Positions 1 through 7,416 of a stretch of DNA of 32,584 nt are shown here, piece after piece. The DNA comes from UBA11891 sp003533785. Its GTDB lineage: Bacteria; Bacteroidota; Bacteroidia; Flavobacteriales; Flavobacteriaceae. Position 1 is the stretch's first letter. The number at the start of each line of letters is the position of its first letter. Where the stretch lies: contig CATFEX010000019.1 in the NCBI GenBank assembly GCA_949511625.1, forward strand, positions 1 through 32,584. Direction: 5' to 3'. Below the pieces are notes generated by a model. The model was not told the DNA's origin. It saw only the letters and a program-made list of their open reading frames with translations, and did no database searches. The position numbers and the translations under genes were made by a program.

Positions 1-1935
1 ATTCAAGATCCAAGGGGAGCCGGTACAGGAGCTTGCCCAAGTGGGGCAGTGAGAACAAGACCCATCACGATTGGTTCTCAAGGGATTGAAATTCAAAATG
101 CAACCGTACGTGAAATCATACCCGATGATTGTGGTGGTGATGAAGAAGTTACTGCCTCCTTGAACTTTAGAGTAGAAAGCAACATACCGACGAGCGGAAC
201 CAATACTTTTGATATTGAAATCACAGGGAACTCTAGAGGCCTGATTTATTCTACAAAAACAGCCTCAACTACCGTAGCGGATAATATCACCTTTGTGAGA
301 AGAGGACAGAACTACACCTTCTCTGGATTATTGCATGACACTTACACCGTGGTTGCTTCCTTACCCACAGGAACAGGATCTAATACCATAGAATGTGATG
401 ATGCCTATATTTTCACTCTCGATGAATATCTTCCATTAGAATACACAGGAGCTCAGGAATTTTTAATTGATGAGTGTACAGGGATTGCCGAAATAACTGC
501 AGATGTTTCTGGTGGTGTTCCATTCGTGGTCGATGGTCAAGCGGTGTACCAGTTTAGCTGGACGCTTCAGGTGAAAGATGGGGATGTATTTACAGGAGAA
601 TCAATCAATTACGTGGGACAAACCATAGAAGTAGGAATTCCAGGAGAATTGTCTTTGACCATCTATGATAGTAATAATTGTTATATCACTGTTGACAGTA
701 CATCGGCTCTTGGAGCCATCGAAGTAGCCTTTGAATCAGAGCCTTTCCGATTGATTCCAGACCTTACCGATGACGATGGTAATGACGTGTATGCATTGGC
801 TCCTAACTGTGGATCAGATTCAAGCAATGGAACTATTGGATTCACTATTGAAGGAGGATCTCCCCCTTACAGCATCTTATGGTATGTTGAAGATCCTGTG
901 AGTGGTAGAACATCCACTCCTCATATTGGATATAGAAAACTGAATATAGAGAACCGTACCTTTGCTAATGACTTGGATCCGGGCAACTATAAAATTGTAA
1001 TTGAATCTCAGAACAGTACTTGCGGCGGTTCACAGTTAAACCGATTTGAGCAAAACATTGTAGTGCCGATCAATAAAGAACTATACATTATTGATGGACC
1101 CTTTGTAGATGAAGACTTATGTCGTCAATTGCCGGGAAGAATCGTCATTGATATTTTCGATAATCTTCAGGGCGACTTGAGTTTCTACTACAATAATATC
1201 CCTGTGAATACGGATATCAACCGACTGAATGATCGAACTTATACCTTATTGATTCCTCAACCAGTTCCTGAGGCTGAGTTGCGTATCATTAATGAACAAG
1301 GTTGTTCTATTTCAACAAATATTGTACTAGGTGTGGGCGAACCCGACTTTGAGTACACCTCGGTCAATTTAGAAGCCTCAGGTAATATTCTCGCTAGAGA
1401 AGAAGTAACCTTTGAAAACACGTCTACAGATCCATTTAGCATTTCAGAGTGGATATTTGGTGACAATACACCTTCAGAATTTGTTTATACGCGTTCTGAA
1501 ACTGCTTCTCCAACCCGTCATGAGTATGGTATTTCTGGGACGTATTTTGCAACGCTTAGAATTTATAACGATATCGGTTGCTCCGAAGAAATATCAAAAC
1601 CTATTGTTGTGGGCAATGGATTCAACATACTAGTGCCTAATGTATTCACACCTAACGGAGACTTGGTTAATGATCGATTCAAGCCGCTCTTTAGTGGATT
1701 TGGCCTACTAGAATTTACTATTTATGACAATCGTGGAAATAAAGTTTATTACGAATTGACTCCAGAAGATGGAGAACCTATTCAGCCCGAGAGTTATACG
1801 CAACAAATAGAATTAGAAGGATGGGATGGAAGTAATGCAGGCTACGCACCATACTACATTTACACAATTAGGGGTATAACCCTATTTGGGGACAAAGAAA
1901 TAGAAAGAAGTGGAACCTTTATCATATTGAGATAA
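1..1935 (+). CDS. T9SS type-B sorting-domain surface protein, C-terminal part (5' end outside window)
   Basis: The reading frame is open from base 1, so this is the last 644 residues of a longer protein. A GTG at 49 is only an internal valine codon. The visible part has repeated beta-rich modules with paired cysteines (for example around codons 50-130 and 150-230), resembling the SprB-type repeats of gliding adhesins. A PKD-like module follows (ENTSTDPFSISEWIFGD), then the C-terminal gliding-motility/CHU_C domain starting near LVPNVFTPNGDLVNDRF and ending SGTFIILR. That domain is the type-B T9SS export signal. The protein is therefore inferred to be secreted through the outer membrane and held at the surface or released. 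The stop overlaps the next gene's start (TAATG), and that gene encodes PorP/SprF, the usual partner of type-B cargo. The exact ligand or adhesin role cannot be read from this part. Confidence 0.9.
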   Translation: MQDPRGAGTGACPSGAVRTRPITIGSQGIEIQNATVREIIPDDCGGDEEVTASLNFRVESNIPTSGTNTFDIEITGNSRGLIYSTKTASTTVADNITFVRRGQNYTFSGLLHDTYTVVASLPTGTGSNTIECDDAYIFTLDEYLPLEYTGAQEFLIDECTGIAEITADVSGGVPFVVDGQAVYQFSWTLQVKDGDVFTGESINYVGQTIEVGIPGELSLTIYDSNNCYITVDSTSALGAIEVAFESEPFRLIPDLTDDDGNDVYALAPNCGSDSSNGTIGFTIEGGSPPYSILWYVEDPVSGRTSTPHIGYRKLNIENRTFANDLDPGNYKIVIESQNSTCGGSQLNRFEQNIVVPINKELYIIDGPFVDEDLCRQLPGRIVIDIFDNLQGDLSFYYNNIPVNTDINRLNDRTYTLLIPQPVPEAELRIINEQGCSISTNIVLGVGEPDFEYTSVNLEASGNILAREEVTFENTSTDPFSISEWIFGDNTPSEFVYTRSETASPTRHEYGISGTYFATLRIYNDIGCSEEISKPIVVGNGFNILVPNVFTPNGDLVNDRFKPLFSGFGLLEFTIYDNRGNKVYYELTPEDGEPIQPESYTQQIELEGWDGSNAGYAPYYIYTIRGITLFGDKEIERSGTFIILR

Positions 1936-2987
1936 TGAGAAAAATCACTAACTCTTTATTGATCTTATTACTGCTGAATGCATCTTTACTTGTGGCTCAG
2001 GATGACTATTTAGTGAATCAAACCAAGTATACTCAAAAAATCAATCCTAGTTATTTTGGGATGAATGAACTGAATAGGGTAGGAGTATTGTACAATTCCC
2101 TTAAAGTGAATAACGCTACGACTATGGACAATAAGTATCTGTTCGGGTCAATTGCATTCTCAGATCTAAATTTTACTCTCGGAATCGATCTGAATTCGTT
2201 TAAGATGCCAACGACCAACATGACGGTTAACCTAGCGAAATTGGCCTATGTATACACTATTCAATTAGGGAACGAAACTTTTTTGCTTCCTGCACTCTAT
2301 GTTGGTTTTGGAGGAACAAGTTTGAATGTAGAGAATTTAATTTTTGCGGATCAATTGGATACTGCAACTGGATTCATCAATACCCAATCCATAGATCCCT
2401 TGGCAGACATCATTGCCAATACCTCCTATTTTGATATGGGAGCTTCGCTAATTCTGCATTCAGAAGATTATCTGGTTGGTTTGAGTTTAAAACATTTGAA
2501 CCGACCCAATACTTCATTTAATAAAGAAGTTCCATTTGAAAAACCGATCCAAATATCAGTTCAAGGGGGTTATGAGTTCAATATTAATCCTTACGAATTT
2601 AGATACTTGCCAAGATATTCATACCTCTATGCGTTTGCGAGTGTTACTAAATTTGGCGATGCATATTTTATGAGCTTCTCACAAGATTTCCAATTAGGTG
2701 AGTTCTCCATAGGTTTTGTTGAACAAGCGTCTTTTGTGAGTTATTCCAGCAACGGTGCGCAGGGGCAACAAGTTGCTTCACAGGCTGGACTCAATAATAT
2801 AGGCCTTACAGTGGGGCTAGCCCTCGAGAACTTTGACTTTGGGGTGCACTATAACTTTCCTTTTAGAAATACAGGGACAGTCTACTCTCCGAGCATGTTT
2901 GAACTATCTGTAATCTTCGATTTTAGTATTTATCGACGTAACAACAGAGGCTTGTATAAACGACTTCAAATTGATAATTACTACTAG
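1935..2987 (+). CDS. PorP/SprF family type IX secretion membrane protein
   Basis: This 350-residue protein starts with a signal peptide (MRKITNSLLILLLLNASLLVAQ) followed directly by the family hallmark of a Tyr/Asn-rich start and an INPSYFGM segment. The rest alternates short hydrophobic strands, as expected for an outer-membrane beta-barrel, and ends in an aromatic residue (IDNYY). Family members help type-B T9SS cargo reach or stay on the cell surface; SprF does this for the gliding adhesin SprB. Here the ATG overlaps the stop of the upstream type-B cargo gene by one base, so the two are probably translated together and this is probably that cargo's dedicated partner. Length is normal for the family. 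A truncated paralogue lies 26 bases downstream. Confidence 0.92.
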   Translation: MRKITNSLLILLLLNASLLVAQDDYLVNQTKYTQKINPSYFGMNELNRVGVLYNSLKVNNATTMDNKYLFGSIAFSDLNFTLGIDLNSFKMPTTNMTVNLAKLAYVYTIQLGNETFLLPALYVGFGGTSLNVENLIFADQLDTATGFINTQSIDPLADIIANTSYFDMGASLILHSEDYLVGLSLKHLNRPNTSFNKEVPFEKPIQISVQGGYEFNINPYEFRYLPRYSYLYAFASVTKFGDAYFMSFSQDFQLGEFSIGFVEQASFVSYSSNGAQGQQVASQAGLNNIGLTVGLALENFDFGVHYNFPFRNTGTVYSPSMFELSVIFDFSIYRRNNRGLYKRLQIDNYY

Positions 2988-3013
2988 TAATTAAGTACTT
3001 ATCCACCGGTTTT

Positions 3014-3649
3014 GTGAGTTCTAGCTTACAAACTGAGAACCTGATTTTTGGAGATCAATTAGACTCCTTAATAGGATTTGTCAACACACAGACGATAGAC
3101 CCCCTATCTGACCTATTTGGAACGATTAATTATTTTGATTTGACAGCCTCTGTTATTCTTCATAATGACCTTTATATGTTTGGGCTGAGTGTAAAACATC
3201 TCAATCAACCCAATACAAGCTTCAATAAAGAATCGCCCAATAAAATTCCAATGGATATCAGTGTTTTGTCTGGATATGAATTTGAGTTAAATCCTTTTGA
3301 AAGAAATTTTTTACCCTTGAACTCCTATTTATTTGCTTTTGGCATCCTTGATTTTAAGCAAAAATATGTAAATATCTATTTATCACAAGATGTTCAATTT
3401 GGACCTATTTCTTTCGGATTAAATCAAAAGTTATCGACACGCAATGGTTTTTCGTTTAATAATTTTGGGTTATCAACAGGAATTTCAATAGAGACCTTTG
3501 ATTTTGGTTTATTTTATCAGCTACCCACCCGAAATGGCAAAATCAATTCTCCAAGTATTTTTGAATTACAGGTTACATTTAATTTTTCAAAATACCTCAG
3601 AAATAATCGAAGATTATTTAAACGTTTACAAACAGACAATTACTTTTAG
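3014..3649 (+). pseudogene. 5'-truncated tandem copy of PorP/SprF
   Basis: The 211-residue frame from the GTG at 3014 aligns with the upstream PorP/SprF from about residue 129 to its end. Shared blocks include ENLIF.DQLD, the QxIDPL segment, KHLN.PNTSFNKE, GYEF.(L/I)NP and the C-terminal NNR.L(F/Y)KRLQ.DNY(Y/F). At DNA level the likeness reaches upstream to a GGTTTTG at about 3008, just after the first gene's stop. The signal peptide and about 125 N-terminal residues are missing, so the product could not enter the outer membrane normally. The frame has no internal stop and the C-terminus is well kept, so the loss may be fairly recent. A functional partner fragment is possible but less likely. 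The stop interlocks with that of the convergent peptidase gene. Confidence 0.75.
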
Positions 3650-4983
3650 TTTTTAAAGACGTCATTGGGAAATACTACTTCACTTTCGAAGCCATTAGTT
3701 CCCACAGTACTGATCCCAAAAAAGAAATTATCAATAACGATCCCTTCCAATGTATGGGTGTCAACATCGCCCACAAATCGACTAAATTGCCATATAGGAC
3801 TCGTGGTTTCACGCCAATATATTTTATACCCAGCGACATCCTTCCCAGAAGTTTTTTTCCAACGAAATTTAGCAGAAGGCTGAACGGCTCCACCAATCCC
3901 TAATGATTGAACCGCAGGAGGCGCCCAAGCTAATTGGGCTAAGGTAATCGCATTCACAGCGGTTAATTTTTTAGCGTACTCAAAGTTTACGCCTTCAATG
4001 ACATCTCCATAGGCAATGCCCCTTTCGGTTCGTATGTCTTGGTGCTGTCGAATATAATTTTCATGAGCCTCCATGATTCTAACTCCCGCAAAACCTTCAT
4101 CGTTGAAAGGTCTGTGGTGTCCTCCCCGACTAAATCGATCCAGACGGTAAATCATCATGGGATTCATCTCAGGCATATAAGTTTTAGTAGAATTATAGAC
4201 ATAACGTGCCAGCTGCCTGGAGATGCCATCCACTTCTCCTCCATACGATCGTCTTGCTTCTCTTTGTTCGATTGTCTCTGTTGGGGGGACAGGTTCTGAG
4301 AAAATTCGGAAGCTACGATTGTCTATAACGCCGTCCACACCTTCAATATTACCAATCATATCATTATTCAGTATTCCTATGATTTCCCAACCTTCTTTTT
4401 TCGCTTTTTTGGCAAGACCTTGCCCACCGTATAAGCCTTGTTCTTCGCCTGCTAAACCAACATAAACAATAGAACTTCTAAACTGATACTTTGACAATAC
4501 TCGCGCAGCTTCTATAGTACCTGCCATACCCGAGGCATTGTCATTTGCTCCAGGTGAATCATCAGTAAAGTTGGTTGGGTCTGAAATTCTAGAATCGATA
4601 TCTCCACTCATTATAATGTATCTATTGGGGAATTCTGTCCCTCGTTGGATAGCAACAACATTATTGATCCATACTGGCTTCACAATCCGATCTCCATTTG
4701 GTAGGTGATAGTTTTTTTGATAACTCACTTCCAGGCAACCCCCACAGTCAACAGCTATTTTATCAAATTCATTTTTGATCCAGCGCCGGGCTGCTCCAAT
4801 ACCTCGAATATTGGATAGGGTATCACTCAATGTATGGCGGGTACCAAAATTTGCCAAAGTTCGTATATCGGATTCGATTCTTTCGGCAGAGACGGAGGCG
4901 ATAATGGAATAGATTTTATCTTCTTTTTGAGCGAATAAAACAATACACCAAAAAAAGGCAAAAGCGAAAACTCTTTTTTTCAT
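3646..4983 (-). CDS. Secreted M28 family metallopeptidase with C-terminal Fn3-like domain
   Basis: This 445-residue protein has a short signal peptide (MKKRVFAFAFFWCIVLFAQ). The M28 zinc-peptidase domain follows: GANDNASG (Asp148), GEEQGLYG (Glu180/Glu181), NNDMIGN (Asp208) and a late His in MEAHENY. The family cuts amino acids or short peptides from the N-terminus using two zinc ions. One residue is unusual: the first metal-ligand motif, normally HxD, reads SGDIDSR, with Asp128 where His is expected. The last 90 or so residues (from PPAVQSLG) look like a fibronectin type III beta-sandwich. No T9SS tail is visible, so a periplasmic location is most likely. The gene ends in an overlap of stop codons with the convergent PorP/SprF fragment. 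Family is certain, substrate unknown. Confidence 0.9.
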   Translation of the reverse strand: MKKRVFAFAFFWCIVLFAQKEDKIYSIIASVSAERIESDIRTLANFGTRHTLSDTLSNIRGIGAARRWIKNEFDKIAVDCGGCLEVSYQKNYHLPNGDRIVKPVWINNVVAIQRGTEFPNRYIIMSGDIDSRISDPTNFTDDSPGANDNASGMAGTIEAARVLSKYQFRSSIVYVGLAGEEQGLYGGQGLAKKAKKEGWEIIGILNNDMIGNIEGVDGVIDNRSFRIFSEPVPPTETIEQREARRSYGGEVDGISRQLARYVYNSTKTYMPEMNPMMIYRLDRFSRGGHHRPFNDEGFAGVRIMEAHENYIRQHQDIRTERGIAYGDVIEGVNFEYAKKLTAVNAITLAQLAWAPPAVQSLGIGGAVQPSAKFRWKKTSGKDVAGYKIYWRETTSPIWQFSRFVGDVDTHTLEGIVIDNFFFGISTVGTNGFESEVVFPNDVFKN

Positions 4984-4999
4984 AATTCTATTTTTATTA

Positions 5000-5033
5000 A
5001 AAATAAAAAAACCCGACGGATCGTGTCGGGTTT
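5000..5033 (-). terminator. Rho-independent terminator of the MarR/acyl-CoA dehydrogenase operon
   Basis: AAACCCGAC (5009-5017) pairs perfectly with GTCGGGTTT (5025-5033) around a 7-base loop. Read on the minus strand, the hairpin is followed by a T-rich tract (complement of 5000-5010). It lies 20 bases past the stop of the acyl-CoA dehydrogenase and before the peptidase start, so it should separate the two transcripts. Confidence 0.85.
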
Positions 5034-5052
5034 ATGATGGAACTTATTTTAC

Positions 5053-6858
5053 TTAAAAACAGTAGCCGTTTTGGTCTATAATTTCCTTAGCAACATCACG
5101 CTTCAGCTCTGTCACATTTGGGAGGGGTTGATTTTCAACGAGGTGATTCAGTGCCTTTAAGAGTTTTTGTTGTCCTTCTCCTTCTGAAATAGATACAATT
5201 ACTTCACGTGCTTTATTCACACAGATAGCTACGGCTTCAAACAAATACAATTGACTCATAGCAATTTGAGATTTCTGTTGTTCTGGCAGCGTCCGTTCAA
5301 CATTTTTAACAGTTCGCAATACCGCTGATTCTGCCATGTAGGTTTCCACAAGGATGTCGGAGAGAGCGATTAGTATTTCTTGATTCTCATCAAGAGCTGC
5401 TGCATATTTTTGTACAGCGGAGCCTGCGACCAATAAAAATAAATTTTTGAGATATTGTATCATATCCAGTTCCTTCGCCATAACACCACTGTTGTTTGGT
5501 TTCGGGAAATTTTCAGGGGCATCCAATTGGGAGGTAATTAACATGACTGGAGTCATAAGATCCAATTGTCCTTTCATGGCCTTTTTGAGTAACATCCCAA
5601 CGGAAAGCATGCGATTAATTTCATTAGTTCCTTCGTAGATACGCCCTATTCTAGAGTCGCGCCAGGCAGATTCCATAGGAGCATCGGCAGAGAAACCCAT
5701 TCCACCAAAGATTTGAATGCCTTGGTCAGCACAGTTTTGCATGTCTTCGGATAGGGCAACTTTGAGTAAAGAACATTCAACCGCAAATTCTTCCACACCC
5801 AGCAATTCTGATTCTTGATGTGTTTTACCTTCTTCATGGAGAGATTCGATTCTCGCTTTTATATCGTGGGCAGCTCTGTAGCATGCGGATTCACCCACAT
5901 AGGTGTTGGTTGCCATCATGCTCAATTTTTCTTGGATGGCACCAAACTGGGCAATGGGAGTTTTAAATTGTATTCTCTCTTTGGCATATTCAGTAGAGAG
6001 TGTAGTCGTTCTTCGTTGCGCATCGAGGCAGGCTACTGCCAACTTTACCCGTCCAACATTAAGTGCATTCATGGCAATTTTAAAACCTTCACCACGCCCT
6101 GCCAGCATGTTTTCTACTGGAACCTTGGTTTCATTAAAAAAGACCTGTCGGGTAGAAGAGGAGTGAATCCCCAACTTATGTTCTTCGTCGCCGAGTGTGA
6201 TTCCATTTTCTAGATCTTTAGGGACAATAAATCCAGTAATATTTTTATCATCTTCAATTCGAGCAAAGACAATAAAAAGATCAGCAAATCCAGCATTTGA
6301 AATCCACATTTTCTGACCTGTAATTTTGTAATGGCTCCCATCTTCCGACAGAACAGCTTTAGTTCTTCCTGAGTTGGCATCAGAACCCGCTCCTGGTTCT
6401 GTTAAGCAGTAGGCACCAAAACATTCTCCGGTGGCTAGTTTGGGTATGTATTTCTGCTTTTGTACTTCTGTCCCATATAGGGTGATAGGAAGTGTGCCAA
6501 TACCTGTGTGAGCTCCGAAAGCAGTTGATAGGGAACCGGTGGCACCTGAAATATAATCGCATACCAACATCGTGGATATAAAGTCCATGCCCAAACCTCC
6601 GTAGGCTTCTGGCACAGCTACACTTAAGAACCCTAGTTCGCCCGCTTGTTCCATCAATCGTTGGGTTAGGGCATAATCTTTTTTCTCAAATTGAGCTTTA
6701 TTTGGGATGACTTCTCGGTCTATGAATTCTTGAACCGCTTCTTTCATCATTATTTGTTCTTCCGTAAAATCTTCTGGAGTGAAAATCTCCTGAGCTGCGA
6801 TTGATTTGATAATAAATTCTCCGCCTCGGGTTAAAGTGGTTGAAGTCGTTGCTTCCAT
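5053..6858 (-). CDS. Acyl-CoA dehydrogenase, large (about 600-residue) type
   Basis: The product would carry out the FAD-dependent alpha,beta-dehydrogenation of acyl-CoA, the first oxidation step of fatty-acid breakdown. The 601 residues include a helical N-terminal domain, the substrate/FAD motif CLTEPGAGSDANSG (151-164), WISNAG (185-190), the FAD-binding FGGMGFS (384-390) and the catalytic base Glu409 in IYEGTNEI. A C-terminal helical extension of about 170 residues follows, as in very-long-chain type enzymes; ordinary short/medium-chain enzymes are about 380-400 residues. The start 4 bases after the marR stop and an N-terminus (TRGGEFIIK) typical of Bacteroidota homologues support the chosen ATG. 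It is the second gene of a MarR-led operon and ends at a clear terminator. Chain-length preference is inferred, not shown. Confidence 0.93.
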   Translation of the reverse strand: MEATTSTTLTRGGEFIIKSIAAQEIFTPEDFTEEQIMMKEAVQEFIDREVIPNKAQFEKKDYALTQRLMEQAGELGFLSVAVPEAYGGLGMDFISTMLVCDYISGATGSLSTAFGAHTGIGTLPITLYGTEVQKQKYIPKLATGECFGAYCLTEPGAGSDANSGRTKAVLSEDGSHYKITGQKMWISNAGFADLFIVFARIEDDKNITGFIVPKDLENGITLGDEEHKLGIHSSSTRQVFFNETKVPVENMLAGRGEGFKIAMNALNVGRVKLAVACLDAQRRTTTLSTEYAKERIQFKTPIAQFGAIQEKLSMMATNTYVGESACYRAAHDIKARIESLHEEGKTHQESELLGVEEFAVECSLLKVALSEDMQNCADQGIQIFGGMGFSADAPMESAWRDSRIGRIYEGTNEINRMLSVGMLLKKAMKGQLDLMTPVMLITSQLDAPENFPKPNNSGVMAKELDMIQYLKNLFLLVAGSAVQKYAAALDENQEILIALSDILVETYMAESAVLRTVKNVERTLPEQQKSQIAMSQLYLFEAVAICVNKAREVIVSISEGEGQQKLLKALNHLVENQPLPNVTELKRDVAKEIIDQNGYCF

Positions 6859-6862
6859 AAGT

Positions 6863-7312
6863 CTAGTTAATTTTTACTGTTTTAGTTTCATTTTCATATT
6901 GATTGCAGTAGTTAGTAATACAATCAATTACATCATAAAAGTTTTCAATTTTTTCTTCGGAAAGCTCACCATTAATAGCATTATTAAAGCCAAGCACTGT
7001 TTGTTTAGAAAACTCTCGTTTTTCTCTACCAAATGAGGTCAGATGAATCAATACGCCACGTCCGTCTGATGGATCTGGACGTCGCTCAATCAATCCTCTT
7101 TCTTCCATTGACTTCAATAGTCTTGAAATACTGGTCCCTTCCATACCCATTTTAGGGCCTAGGGCAGTGGAAGGAGTTCCTTCTGCATCAATGCTGAGAA
7201 GGGCAAAACCTGTCGCCATTGTTGAGTCAAACTTTGCTGCTGTTCTATTATACATTTTGCTGACCGCACCCCAGGTCGATCTAAGCGCATAATCTATCGT
7301 TCTTTTTTTCAT
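6863..7312 (-). CDS. MarR family transcriptional regulator of the fatty-acid block
   Basis: This 149-residue protein has the MarR winged-helix layout: N-terminal dimerisation helix, recognition helix region GTSISRLLKSMEERGLIERR (about residues 79-98), then the wing DPSDGRGVLIHLT and a C-terminal dimerisation helix. MarR proteins are dimers that bind palindromes and usually release DNA on binding a small ligand. The gene is first in an operon with the acyl-CoA dehydrogenase (4-base gap), and a 26-bp perfect palindrome lies 25 bases upstream of its start. This points to autoregulation together with control of fatty-acid oxidation. The ligand may be a fatty acid or acyl-CoA; that is inference from context. 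Confidence 0.9.
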   Translation of the reverse strand: MKKRTIDYALRSTWGAVSKMYNRTAAKFDSTMATGFALLSIDAEGTPSTALGPKMGMEGTSISRLLKSMEERGLIERRPDPSDGRGVLIHLTSFGREKREFSKQTVLGFNNAINGELSEEKIENFYDVIDCITNYCNQYENETKTVKIN

Positions 7313-7336
7313 TGCCTAAATATAAATAAAAAATAG

Positions 7337-7362
7337 TATGCATGCATTATAATGCATGCATA
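7337..7362. promoter_or_regulatory. 26-bp perfect palindrome, likely MarR operator
   Basis: Bases 7337-7362 equal their own reverse complement over all 26 positions. Each arm carries TGCATGCA and the centre is TTATAA. The site lies between the ligase terminator and the marR start, where the marR promoter must be. A weaker related site (TTATG-N4-CATAA) lies at about 7364-7377. A dimeric MarR protein encoded next door is the obvious candidate binder. Confidence 0.75.
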
Positions 7363-7385
7363 ATTATGTGTGCATAAGATTTTTT

Positions 7386-7412
7386 AAAAAAAAGCCTCTG
7401 TGAAGAGGCTTT
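7386..7412 (-). terminator. Rho-independent terminator of the acyl-CoA ligase gene
   Basis: AAAGCCTCT (7391-7399) pairs with AGAGGCTTT (7404-7412) around the tetraloop GTGA. On the minus strand the hairpin runs into a T-tract (complement of the A-run 7386-7393). It lies 4 bases past the ligase stop and ends that transcript before the MarR operator. Confidence 0.88.
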
Positions 7413-7416
7413 AGGT

